From Pseudomonas sp. H3(2019) (GTDB lineage Bacteria > Pseudomonadota > Gammaproteobacteria > Pseudomonadales > Pseudomonadaceae): a stretch of DNA of 64,000 bases. Location: positions 434,001-498,000 of the forward strand of contig NZ_VMSG01000001.1 of the NCBI RefSeq assembly GCF_007713465.1. Direction: 5' to 3'. A program made the translations under genes and the position numbers. Numbering within the stretch: the first letter of the stretch is position 1; the number at the start of each line of letters is the position of its first letter. Shown in pieces: positions 1 to 7,527 of this stretch. Under the pieces are notes generated by a model, which had not been told where the DNA came from, searched no databases, and worked only from the letters and a program-made list of their open reading frames with translations.

Positions 1-1531
1 GATTGCCTGTTTCGTTGAAGGACAGCTCAACGCCCGCCTGACGGGCGTCATCGCACAGGCCTTGCAGGCTGCGGGCCAGTGTCGGCTGAAGATTGGCTGG
101 CGGTGCGGAGTCGAGGCGCCAACGCAGGCAAACCACCGCTTCGCCGTTATCGTCTGCGAGAGCCTGACTGAACTGCATCGGCGAGCGTTCACGGCGACTG
201 CGCGTGCGATCCTGGGCAAACGTGCGCAAGCCGCGATGGGCGCTGGTTTGTCCACGGATCAAACCGGCCGGTGCCTGGGCTTCGGCCGAACGCAGGAACG
301 GATTGGAGGGCGGTAGTTGCCAAACGACATCCAGGTTATCCACAGGTGTCGGGTTTATCTGCTGCACTATGGCTTTAAGGGCAATGACAGCCGACTCCGA
401 CAATTCCTGCTCCAAATTCTCACTGTCCAGTCGGGCAAGTGCCAAGGCGTTGCTGGTTTGACGCTTGCGCTGTTGCAGCAGGGCATATTCTTCGCGCAGT
501 TCGGACCCGTCGGCAGCGTCGGCGAAGAAGCTCAACCAATCACCCAGCAGCTCACGGACTATCCCGGTCTGCGTTGCGGCACTGGCCGTCAGGTTGAACT
601 CGACCTGCAGCAGCGCTTGCCCGGCGAATTGGTACAACGGCGCCACCTTCAGGCTGTCGATCAGTTGGCGATGGCGTAATTCGGCAAACAAACCTCCCGG
701 TTTCGACGCATTCAGCCAGGTGCAGAGAAAATCCAGCGCCTCACGGGATACGTTCGGTAAGGCTTCGAATGCAAACAGCAGGTTGAGTCGGCGTTCATCA
801 GCCAGTTGATAACGATGGTTTGCGGTTGCCATCAACGCGGGCGGGGCGCTTTGCGGTTGCTGTTTACCGACGGCGAAGTCGGCGCTCAAGCGTTCGGCCA
901 GGCTACGCAATTCATCCACAGACTGCGGACCGGCAAGGCTCAAGGTCATTTGGCCAGTCTGAAAGAAGCGCTGATAGAAGGTCTTCAGCGCCTGTTGAAA
1001 CTCAGGCTGCTGCACCGCCAGGCTGTCGCGATTGCCGGCATGGAAACCGCGCAATGGATGATCTGATGCAAGCCCGTCGAACAATGCGACCTGTCGTTGC
1101 GCCTCAGGATCCTGAGACCAGGCGATGAATTCGGCTTCCAGGACTTCCCGTTCACGCAACTGATCGTCCGGATCCAGACGCGGGTGGGCGAGCATGTCGC
1201 ACAAGCGCTCAAGCCCTCCAGAAAAGGCCTGAGGCGGTAATTCGAAGAAGAAGTCGGTGGTGCGTTCGCGAGTGCTGGCGTTCAGTTGCCCGCCATGACG
1301 TTGCACGTAGGCCATCACCCCATCGCTTGCCGGAAAACGCTCGGTGCCGAGAAAGAACAAGTGTTCAAGAAAATGCGCCAACCCGGGCCAGGTCAGCGGC
1401 GCATCGTGGCTGCCGGCGGCAATCCGTAAAACAGCGGCGCAGCGTTTCAAACCGGGCGCATGACGAAGTGAAACCCGCAGGCCGTTGGCAAGGGTTTCTC
1501 CATGAGGGTGAAGGTGGGTCGGCGCAGGCAT
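1..1531 (-). CDS. pqqF: PqqF, M16-family zinc metalloprotease of PQQ biosynthesis (3' end outside the window)
   Basis: Translating the minus strand from the ATG at 1531 gives an open frame running off the left edge (about 510 residues visible). It starts MPAPTHLHPHGE and carries the inverted zinc motif HFLEH at residues 53-57, the hallmark of M16 (pitrilysin) peptidases. PqqF is thought to trim the PqqA precursor peptide during synthesis of the redox cofactor pyrroloquinoline quinone. Family members are about 760-830 residues, so roughly two thirds are visible. It follows davA in the same direction after 48 bp, the order I recall from P. putida. The start codon lies in the 3' arm of a perfect hairpin, described separately. 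Family assignment is firm; the role as PqqF rather than another M16 protease rests on context and similarity. Confidence 0.88.
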   Translation of the reverse strand, partial: MPAPTHLHPHGETLANGLRVSLRHAPGLKRCAAVLRIAAGSHDAPLTWPGLAHFLEHLFFLGTERFPASDGVMAYVQRHGGQLNASTRERTTDFFFELPPQAFSGGLERLCDMLAHPRLDPDDQLREREVLEAEFIAWSQDPEAQRQVALFDGLASDHPLRGFHAGNRDSLAVQQPEFQQALKTFYQRFFQTGQMTLSLAGPQSVDELRSLAERLSADFAVGKQQPQSAPPALMATANHRYQLADERRLNLLFAFEALPNVSREALDFLCTWLNASKPGGLFAELRHRQLIDSLKVAPLYQFAGQALLQVEFNLTASAATQTGIVRELLGDWLSFFADAADGSELREEYALLQQRKRQTSNALALARLDSENLEQELSESAVIALKAIVQQINPTPVDNLDVVWQLPPSNPFLRSAEAQAPAGLIRGQTSAHRGLRTFAQDRTRSRRERSPMQFSQALADDNGEAVVCLRWRLDSAPPANLQPTLARSLQGLCDDARQAGVELSFNETGN

Positions 1532-1560
1532 GAGCACTTCCGCTACTTAAGAAGTGCTCA
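1531..1560 (-). promoter_or_regulatory. Hairpin covering the pqqF ribosome-binding site and start codon
   Basis: TGAGCACTTC (1531-1540) and GAAGTGCTCA (1551-1560) are perfect 10-bp inverted arms around a 10-nt loop. In the minus-strand mRNA the 3' arm contains the GGAAG-like ribosome-binding site and the AT of the pqqF ATG. It also lies just after davA, whose stop is at 1580. It has no T-tract, so it looks more like a translational gate or processing site than a terminator. The function is inferred. Confidence 0.5.
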
Positions 1561-1579
1561 TGCTAGCGAAAACATAGGA

Positions 1580-2374
1580 TCAGCGCTTGTTCAGCTCGCC
1601 GTAGAGCTCTGGCCGACGATCGAGAAAGTAGCGATTGGCGGCGCGAGAATCGAGCATCAACTGCCGATCCAGCGTACCAACGATCAGCGCTTCATCCAGG
1701 CCGGCCTGGGCGATGCGACTGCCATCCGGTGCGGCGATGCTGCTCTGACCGCAGTAGTGGATCTCACCCTCATGGCCACAGTAATTGGCGTACGCCACGT
1801 AACATTGGTTCTCGAAGGCCCGCGAGCGCACGGTGACATCGGCGATGAAGTCGTAGGGAATCATGTTCGCCGTCGGCACCAGAATCAGCTCGGCACCGGC
1901 CAGCGCCAGGCGCCGGGCGTTTTCCGGAAACTCCAGGTCGTAGCAGATCAAAAAGCCCAGCTTCCAGCCATTGAGCTCCACCAATGGAAACTCATCCGGC
2001 CCAACGCTGAACATCGAATGATCGAGTTCGCCGAATAAGTGAGTCTTGCGGTAGTTAGCCAGACGCTGGCCCCGGCTGTCGATCAACTGCACGGCGTTAT
2101 AGATCTGCCCGTCCTCGGCGCGTTCCGGATAGCCATACACAATGGCAATACCGGAAGCCTTGGCGATGCTCGCAATGTACTGCGCTGATGCGCCGTCTTG
2201 CGCTTCGGCCAATGCGCCAACCGCTTCGGCGCCGATGTTGTAGCCGGTCAGGAACATCTCCGGGAACACCAGCAGATCGGCGCCTTTGGCCTCTGTCGCA
2301 AGCTTTTGCAGGCGTTGCAAATTGCCGGCAACGTCGAGCGGCAGCGGCGGGCATTGGTAGAGCGCTACGCGCAT
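1580..2374 (-). CDS. davA: 5-aminopentanamidase DavA (nitrilase superfamily)
   Basis: 264 residues, the length I recall for P. putida DavA. The carbon-nitrogen hydrolase triad is visible as Glu39 (VFPEM), Lys110 (YRKTHLF) and Cys144 (ICYDLEFP). DavA hydrolyses 5-aminopentanamide to 5-aminovalerate and ammonia, the second step of the L-lysine monooxygenase route. It starts 12 bp after the davB stop in the same direction, so the two are almost certainly co-transcribed and act in sequence in the cytosol. Related amidases have been described as stereoselective amidases, so substrate range could be broader. The neighbouring lysine monooxygenase makes DavA the best call. Confidence 0.9.
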   Translation of the reverse strand: MRVALYQCPPLPLDVAGNLQRLQKLATEAKGADLLVFPEMFLTGYNIGAEAVGALAEAQDGASAQYIASIAKASGIAIVYGYPERAEDGQIYNAVQLIDSRGQRLANYRKTHLFGELDHSMFSVGPDEFPLVELNGWKLGFLICYDLEFPENARRLALAGAELILVPTANMIPYDFIADVTVRSRAFENQCYVAYANYCGHEGEIHYCGQSSIAAPDGSRIAQAGLDEALIVGTLDRQLMLDSRAANRYFLDRRPELYGELNKR

Positions 2375-2386
2375 TTCGGAGTCCTC

Positions 2387-4069
2387 TTACTCGGGCAGGG
2401 CAATCGGGCCGATTTCATGAAACACATCGCCCGGGCCTGGGTTTTCGACGTGGGTTTTACCGCCGAAGTGATTCATGATGCCCCATACCGCGTTGAGCGA
2501 GGTCTGTACCGCGCCTTCGACCCAGGCCGGTGTCCACGAAACGTCGTCGCCAGCGATAAAAATCCCACGCTGCTCAGCAGGCATGTCCTGTTGCATGAAG
2601 TGCGCGTACATCCGCTGGTTGTAGCGATAGTGGCCGGGCAGGGCGCCTTTGAATGCACCGAGGAAATGCGGGTCGGCTTCCCAGGACACCGTAATCGGGT
2701 CGCCGATGATGCGCGCGGCGATGTCGACTTTTGGATAGATCTTCTTCAATGCATCCAACGCTAGCTTCACGCGTTTTTCGATCGGTTGCGGAAGCATTTT
2801 CAGCGCGTCGCTCATCCACGAATACGACAGGCAAATCACGCCTGGCTTGTCGTCGCCGTTATCGAACAGGTAGGTGCCACGGGTCAGGCGATCGGTGAGG
2901 GTCATGCTCATCAGGTCGCGACCGGTTTCCGGGTCTTTGTCTTTCCAGAATGGCCGGTCGACCATCACGAAGGTTTTCGACGATTGCATGTAGCGAGTGC
3001 GGTCCAGGGCCATCCACATTTTTTGCGAGAACAGCGACTCTTCGCACTCGATCTGAGTGGTCAGCAGCCAGCTCTGGCAGGTGGTCAGCACAGCGGCGTA
3101 TTCGCGGGTGTCACCCCAGTTGTCGGTCACGCTGAAGCGGCCGTCGGCGGCGCGCGCGATGCGTTTGACCCCGGTGCGTGGTGCACCGTTGTGCAGCGAG
3201 CTAAGGCTGGTGCCTCCCGGCCAGTGAGCGCAGCGCTCCGGCACATGGCGCCAGATGCCCAGCGGCACCTGCTCCACACCGCCGACCACCAGGTGTTGGT
3301 GATCGTCGCAGTTGGTCATGACTACGCGGAAGATTTCCAGCATCGAATTCGGGAAGTCCGAGTCCCAGCCGCCGGTGCCGAAGCCGACCTGGCCGAACAC
3401 TTCGCGGTGATGGAACGACAGCTTGGCGAAGGCTTTGGAGGTGGCGACGAAGTCGTAGAAGGTCCGGTCATCCCACAGCGGAACGAGGGTGTTCCACAGC
3501 TCTTTGAGGCGCGGTACATCGCGATCGCGGATCGCTTGCTGAATCTCGCCAAAGCGTGAGCCGTCCTCCAGTGCATCCGCCCAGGCGTCGGCCACTTCCT
3601 GGAACAGTGCAGGAAGGTCGGCGAGCTTCTGTGCGTAATGGGTCTGGCCTTCCAGGTCGATGACGGTGCTGCCGGAGGCAGGCGTCAGCGGGTTAGGGAA
3701 AGGCTTGGTTTCAAGACCGAGCTTGTCAACGTAGTGATAGAACGCTGTGGACGACACCGGGAAGCGCATGCCGCCCAACTCGGCGATGATCCCTTCAGCG
3801 CCTTCGAAGGCCTGGGAGCGCAAACGGCCGCCCATTTTCGACGCTTCGTACACGACCGGTTTAAGGCCCAGCTTCATCAGCTCGTAAGCGGCTACCAGAC
3901 CTGCGATGCCGGCGCCGACAATCGCTACTTCCGCGCCGTGGTTGTGCGCAGGAATACTGCCTAGACCGGCTGGGTGTTCGATCCAGTCGTCAAAGGCGAA
4001 TGGAAAGTCCGGGCCGAAAATGGTGACTGGTTTTTTACCGTCTGCAGGATGGCGATTGTTCTTGTTCAT
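2387..4069 (-). CDS. davB: L-lysine 2-monooxygenase DavB (FAD amine oxidase fold)
   Basis: 560 residues. The FAD-binding Rossmann motif VGAGIAGLVAAYEL lies near residues 51-64, followed by the GG-doublet region (MGGRLR, about residue 79). Cys254 in MTNCDDH matches by number the cysteine I recall from the Pseudomonas sp. AIU 813 lysine oxidase/monooxygenase, where it biases the enzyme toward monooxygenation. DavB converts L-lysine with O2 to 5-aminopentanamide, CO2 and water, the entry to the 5-aminovalerate pathway. It pairs with davA downstream and an Lrp-type regulator upstream. A tryptophan 2-monooxygenase (IaaM) role is the family alternative, but length, the cysteine and the davA neighbour favour lysine. 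Confidence 0.92.
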   Translation of the reverse strand: MNKNNRHPADGKKPVTIFGPDFPFAFDDWIEHPAGLGSIPAHNHGAEVAIVGAGIAGLVAAYELMKLGLKPVVYEASKMGGRLRSQAFEGAEGIIAELGGMRFPVSSTAFYHYVDKLGLETKPFPNPLTPASGSTVIDLEGQTHYAQKLADLPALFQEVADAWADALEDGSRFGEIQQAIRDRDVPRLKELWNTLVPLWDDRTFYDFVATSKAFAKLSFHHREVFGQVGFGTGGWDSDFPNSMLEIFRVVMTNCDDHQHLVVGGVEQVPLGIWRHVPERCAHWPGGTSLSSLHNGAPRTGVKRIARAADGRFSVTDNWGDTREYAAVLTTCQSWLLTTQIECEESLFSQKMWMALDRTRYMQSSKTFVMVDRPFWKDKDPETGRDLMSMTLTDRLTRGTYLFDNGDDKPGVICLSYSWMSDALKMLPQPIEKRVKLALDALKKIYPKVDIAARIIGDPITVSWEADPHFLGAFKGALPGHYRYNQRMYAHFMQQDMPAEQRGIFIAGDDVSWTPAWVEGAVQTSLNAVWGIMNHFGGKTHVENPGPGDVFHEIGPIALPE

Positions 4070-4103
4070 GGCTGACCTTGCTGGCGACTCGCACTCGGTG
4101 CTG

Positions 4104-4199
4104 AGTATAGGAAAAGACTGTCGCCATTCTAGGGAGCGTAGAGCACGTTAATAAGACGCAATGTGTCGTCGTTCTGCAGGTTGTTGATGCAATGTGACG
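4104..4199 (-). promoter_or_regulatory. davBA promoter region with spaced repeats, candidate Lrp-type operator
   Basis: On the plus strand GCAATGTG(T/A)CG occurs twice in direct orientation, at 4158-4168 and 4189-4199, with starts 31 bp apart, close to three helical turns. A possible minus-strand -10 element TATACT lies at 4104-4109, about 35 nt upstream of the davB ATG, which places the repeats near -66 and -97. The adjacent Lrp-family gene is the obvious candidate binder. The repeats are visible; the operator role is inferred. Confidence 0.45.
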
Positions 4200-4209
4200 A
4201 GTGTATCGG

Positions 4210-4707
4210 TCAAACTGGCTGGCCGCGGTCAATCTTGCTGCTGAGGATGATCGAAGTGGTGGTTTTTTCTACGCCATCGACGCTGCCGATCTGGTCGAGC
4301 AACTGGTCGAGTTGTTCCGGTGAATCAGTTCGCAGCCAGGCCACGTAATCGAATTCGCCACTGACCGCACACAACTGCTGGACCTGCGCCATGGCGCTGA
4401 GCCGACGCAGCACTTCCTTGCCAGAGCGCGGCTGCACGGTGATCCCGACATAAGCCTGCAAACCGCCATCGACCACCCGCTGCCCAAGCCGCACGCCATA
4501 ACCGGTAATGACCCGAGCCTTTTCCAGCCGTGCCAGTCGTGAGGTCACCGTGGTGCGTGCAATCCCCAATTGCCGGGCGAGCATGGCCACGCTTTCACGG
4601 GCATTGATCTGCAAGGCCGCGATCAACTGGCGGTCGATTTCGTCGAGGACGGGAGGGCGTGTATCAGGCAAGGTCATCTCCGGCGGCACGTTTCGGTGGG
4701 CGAGCAT
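4210..4707 (-). CDS. Lrp/AsnC-family transcriptional regulator of the dav genes
   Basis: 165 residues: an N-terminal winged helix-turn-helix (LDEIDRQLIAALQINARESV, then ARQLGIARTTVTSRLARLEK) and a C-terminal RAM ligand-binding domain ending in TTTSIILSSKIDRG. Lrp-family proteins form octamers or hexadecamers that sense amino acids. The gene points the same way as davBA and sits immediately upstream, so lysine or a breakdown product is a plausible effector (inference). An internal ATG at residue 11 (MTLPDT) is an alternative start that would leave the usual 155-residue protein. The davB promoter occupies the gap after its stop. Confidence 0.87.
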   Translation of the reverse strand: MLAHRNVPPEMTLPDTRPPVLDEIDRQLIAALQINARESVAMLARQLGIARTTVTSRLARLEKARVITGYGVRLGQRVVDGGLQAYVGITVQPRSGKEVLRRLSAMAQVQQLCAVSGEFDYVAWLRTDSPEQLDQLLDQIGSVDGVEKTTTSIILSSKIDRGQPV

Positions 4708-4831
4708 GTTACACGTTGCCGGAAAAGGGGAGCAGGCTCACAGAACTCCCATGTGAATCTCCGTTTCTCATTCCAAGGCAGCTGTCGAATGTCTTCGGCG
4801 AACGCAAACACTGACTGGGATACCCCAGCGG

Positions 4832-5440
4832 CTAAACCTGTGTCTCGTGCTCAAGAAGCCTCGCAACAGTTGCATGTACTTCTGGAAACTGTACAAATCC
4901 CTCGCGATCGAGAAAGTGTCCGCCGCCACTAACGACTTGTTGCTCGGCGTTGAGATTGCGGGAAAGTTCGATCGATGCTGCCGGCTCAACAATTGAATCG
5001 TTGTCGGAAAACAGCGAGATGATTTTCTGCGTACGACGGCAAACCTCCGCGTGGTCTAGCGGTGCATCTGTGAAGGCGTGTAGTTCTGGCAACTTAGACA
5101 CCGTTCTATCGAAGCCGGAGACCAGCAAGACTCCGCCAGCTAGGGTGTGTGCGGGTAAGGACAACAAATGCCGTAGAGCAGTGATGCATCCAAGACTATG
5201 CCCTATGAGGATTGTGTTTGTGTCGGCTGCTGGCAGTGATTGCTGCAACGCCAATGCCCACTTTATTGGATCGGGATTGAACGAATCAGGCATAGCTGGA
5301 ATGCTAACTCGCGCTCCTTGCGCCCGTAGCACCTCCGCCAACCAAGGAAACCAGTTCACATTGGGCGAGGCAGTATAACCATGCACAATTACAATGTGTT
5401 TACCGTCATAGCGGTTCGATGTTCTGTTGACTGCATGCAT
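4832..5440 (-). CDS. RBBP9/YdeN-type serine hydrolase (alpha/beta fold)
   Basis: 202 residues, compact like the RBBP9/YdeN family. Visible features are the oxyanion-hole strand IVIVHGYTASP, the nucleophile elbow GHSLG with Ser82, a candidate acid at Asp146 or Asp148 (FSDNDS), and His175 in GGGHF. These are presumed serine hydrolases with unknown natural substrates; nothing here identifies one. There is no signal peptide, so it is probably cytosolic. No clear Shine-Dalgarno precedes the start. It lies between core davBA/lrp and an IS630 remnant in a stretch that looks less GC-rich than its surroundings, so it may belong to the accessory patch by tRNA-Ile2. Confidence 0.75.
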   Translation of the reverse strand: MHAVNRTSNRYDGKHIVIVHGYTASPNVNWFPWLAEVLRAQGARVSIPAMPDSFNPDPIKWALALQQSLPAADTNTILIGHSLGCITALRHLLSLPAHTLAGGVLLVSGFDRTVSKLPELHAFTDAPLDHAEVCRRTQKIISLFSDNDSIVEPAASIELSRNLNAEQQVVSGGGHFLDREGFVQFPEVHATVARLLEHETQV

Positions 5441-5519
5441 ATTGGGTATCAGAAATCAGCGGATTGATCGGCCACTGATACTACACTTTCTCTGTCATTC
5501 AGCGCTCGGGGGAACGCTA

Positions 5520-5908
5520 GTGAACGCCCAAGAGATCGTCCTCAGCCCAGAAGAACAAGCCGAACTGAGCCGACGAGTACGCTCGGCTACCATCAGTCAG
5601 CGCGACGGCCGTCGCGCCCGGCTGATCCTGCTGGCAGCCCAAGGTTGTTTGCGGATAGAGATCGCTCGTTTGACCGGATTCTCACTCCCCACAATCACCT
5701 GTTGGTGCCAGCGTTTTCACGTGACATCACGGTGTACTTACGCGAGGGCAGTTTCAGCTCGGTTCGCGAATTGGAGAGTTCGATTACCACGTTCCTGGCA
5801 TTGCGAAATGCGCAGCCAACCCGCTATGTGTGGAATGCGAAGGGAGAGGATATCTTGAACAAGATACAGCGAGCCCGTGAGGCAATGGCCTCACAGGCTG
5901 GCGGGTAA
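5520..5908 (+). pseudogene. Internally deleted IS630-family transposase
   Basis: A GTG start at 5520 behind a GGGGGAA ribosome-binding site opens an IS630-type N-terminal helix-turn-helix (SPEEQAELSRRVR, then RLTGFSLPTITCWCQRF). Near 5714-5725 the matching sequence jumps to another frame, which holds the family's C-terminal tail (YLREGSFSSVRELESSI and KGEDILNKIQRAREA) ending at 5908. The DDE catalytic core between them, roughly 200 residues, is missing. The product cannot transpose. A short inverted 8-mer, CGCTAGTG at 5515-5522 and CACTAGCG at 5927-5934, brackets the remnant but is too short to call the element's ends. Confidence 0.8.
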
Positions 5909-6052
5909 GTTATTTTCAAAACAGCACACTAGCGAAAACTTTTAAGCACGACCGAATGGGGGCGTTATGCCATGAAGGCGCGAATTGATCGCGCTGTTGA
6001 TGCTGTAGGAGCATAATGGCATATTGAATAAACCTAACTTAAGGAGAGAGTT

Positions 6053-6511
6053 TTGGGCAATCCGTGTAATGCTGGATCGGCTGTAATGTTCGTAGTTAAA
6101 CACCGTATCGCTGCGGAAACTCTAGCCAGGCAGATTGACGTCCCGATCGAAAACATTCTTGGCCTTGCCGCACATGAGAGTCAATACGGGAAAGGTCGGT
6201 TCGCTACCGAGGGCAACAATTTTTTCTCGATGCACGCGCCAGCGCCTTTACAGAGCGGCACGATAACGGCATTGGGCGATCCAAAAATGAAAGTTGCTGC
6301 TTTCGCCTCATTTTTACAGTCAGGGCAGTCTTTTTTGGCGCGATTTGGGAGTGCAGTACGCGGTAAAAAAGATCCCGGCGAGTTTAGCAGAGCCCTTGTT
6401 ACAAGCCACTTCAACACAGGCGATGCGAAGACGGGCGGGCGCTTTGGGTATGCGAAACTTGTGGAAGACGCAATTGGTATGGTGAAAGCGAGAATGCAAT
6501 GCGGTACATAA
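6053..6511 (+). CDS. Small GH73-type glucosaminidase, candidate type VI effector (Tge2-like)
   Basis: 152 residues from a TTG start chosen because AAGGAG sits 6 nt upstream; the in-frame ATG at 6086 has no ribosome-binding site. Residues 35-65 (ILGLAAHESQYGKGRF, then EGNNFFSMHA) fit the FlgJ/GH73 lysozyme-like core with Glu42 as likely catalytic acid, and FGYAKLVEDAI near the end fits the family's last helices. GH73 enzymes cut the N-acetylglucosaminyl bond in peptidoglycan. There is no signal peptide, so it cannot reach its substrate by Sec. It overlaps by 13 bp a gene for an exported protein. Small size, no leader and an exported overlapping partner are the pattern of type VI glycoside hydrolase effector/immunity pairs such as Tge2/Tgi2 of P. 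protegens. A phage-type endolysin is the main alternative. Confidence 0.62.
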   Translation: MGNPCNAGSAVMFVVKHRIAAETLARQIDVPIENILGLAAHESQYGKGRFATEGNNFFSMHAPAPLQSGTITALGDPKMKVAAFASFLQSGQSFLARFGSAVRGKKDPGEFSRALVTSHFNTGDAKTGGRFGYAKLVEDAIGMVKARMQCGT

Positions 6512-6960
6512 GTCGGCTGCAAGCATTGGTGGTTGCTGCTGCCCTGTTGGCCTGCTCGTCCGTGCTTGCGGAATCACTCAACGCAAAGAACATTCGGCCT
6601 TCCGGCTTGACAGCGGATCAAGCCAAACAGGTTCTGCTTGTGGTGCTGAAACACCAGCACTACAAGATGTCAAACCCGGATATGTGGATTGACGGTCCAT
6701 GGCAGGGCGAAGAGAAAGGGACTTTGTTTCGTGCGGGGTACTATGACTTCGGTTTGGTGTTCAATAACCCAAAAGGCGCGGCGTCCAATGTACTGGGCCA
6801 TTTCGCGGTTAACATCTTAACCGGGGATGTGTGGGAAACAGAAAGCTGCGAACGCTTCAGTTCCGCCACCTTATCGGGAATTCAAAAACGCATTTCCGTG
6901 CAGACTGGCAAAAAACTGGCTAACGAAGAGGTGGCACGTAGCGAGATAGGCTGCGAGTAG
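6499..6960 (+). CDS. Exported small protein, candidate periplasmic immunity protein for the GH73 enzyme
   Basis: 153 residues. The N-terminus is a classical Sec signal (hydrophobic LQALVVAAALLACSSVLA, likely cleavage after Ala24), so the mature protein of about 129 residues is periplasmic. Two cysteines remain, one in TESCERF and one next to last (IGCE), able to form a disulfide. The start overlaps the upstream GH73 gene by 13 bp, so translation is coupled, as expected for an effector and its antidote. I recognise no specific domain. The immunity role is inferred from gene order and localisation; a plain periplasmic protein of unknown function is the fallback. Confidence 0.6.
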   Translation: MRYISRLQALVVAAALLACSSVLAESLNAKNIRPSGLTADQAKQVLLVVLKHQHYKMSNPDMWIDGPWQGEEKGTLFRAGYYDFGLVFNNPKGAASNVLGHFAVNILTGDVWETESCERFSSATLSGIQKRISVQTGKKLANEEVARSEIGCE

Positions 6961-6964
6961 CTGA

Positions 6965-7318
6965 CTACCTTTTTTTGATTGGGGGATAGCCGGCGATGAT
7001 TTCAGCGGAGAGCGCAGCCAGTGAGTATTTGCCCAGGTGCTCGATGAGCTTCTTGGCTTTCGAGGTTTCGCCACGCTGAGTGGTGGGCTTCTGGGTGGGG
7101 GTAATGTCGCTCAGGTAGCGCTTGAGGGCTGCTTCCAGTGTCATGCGCTCGGAGCCGCTGCGCTGTATGTACGCACCTCTGACCATTTCGTCTTCGATAC
7201 GCCGAGACCAGTCCTCCGCATCACGCTCGGTACGGAAGGTTTTAGCTGCGGTTGGCCAGCCAGTTTTGCGAATCAGAGCCTTCCAGGTGTCTGACGGAGT
7301 TTTGACGAGAGTTGCCAT
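6965..7318 (-). pseudogene. Truncated tyrosine-type site-specific integrase (N-terminal part only)
   Basis: 117 residues resembling only the N-terminal arm and core-binding domain of phage/island integrases (TWKALIRKTGWPTAAKTF, EDWSRRIEDEMVRG, then the LIEHLGKYSLAAL region). The catalytic domain with the Arg-His-Arg-Tyr residues is absent: the frame ends at YPPIKKR just where integrase similarity should continue. The stop is 5 bp from the end of the convergent candidate immunity gene, so a deletion probably joined island cargo to the integrase stump. It begins 118 bp from the 3' end of tRNA-Ile2, the usual place for an island integrase. Confidence 0.75.
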
Positions 7319-7394
7319 GAGAGGGTGCTCCTAGGCGGCTGGCGAGCCAGCACTGTGCCTAATTTAGCCCCTAGGACCGCATCCGCGTTGGCCG

Positions 7395-7430
7395 ATCCAA
7401 AAACACGAAAGCCGCGCAATGCGCGGCTTT
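7395..7430 (-). terminator. Rho-independent terminator of tRNA-Ile2
   Basis: AAAGCCGCGC (7408-7417) and GCGCGGCTTT (7421-7430) form a perfect 10-bp stem with a 3-nt loop. On the minus strand the stem is followed by GTGTTTTTGG. It lies 5 bp past the tRNA 3' end. Confidence 0.75.
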
Positions 7431-7435
7431 GAGTA

Positions 7436-7512
7436 TGGTGGGCCCACACGGACTTGAACCGTGGACCAAAGGATTATGAGTCCTCTGCTCTAACCAACTG
7501 AGCTATAGGCCC
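7436..7512 (-). tRNA. tRNA-Ile2 (anticodon CAU, lysidine-modified)
   Basis: 77 nt on the minus strand including an encoded CCA. The acceptor stem GGGCCTA pairs with TGGGCCC, with discriminator A. The D arm contains AGCTCAGTTGGTTAGAGC, the anticodon loop reads CTCATAA, and the T loop is TTCAAGT. A CAU anticodon in this body, with a short variable loop, matches the minor isoleucine tRNA whose wobble C becomes lysidine through TilS so that it reads AUA; automated tools often label it tRNA-Met. An integrase fragment lies next to its 3' end, so it is a likely island attachment site. Confidence 0.92.
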
Positions 7513-7527
7513 TCAGTAGGCCGCGGA

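Noticed and set aside
2786..3559. 257-codon frame antisense to davB
   Set aside because: Shadow of the davB reading frame; no domain.
7436..7512. Reading the CAU tRNA as tRNA-Met
   Set aside because: The acceptor and anticodon stems resemble the minor isoleucine tRNA rather than initiator or elongator Met tRNA.
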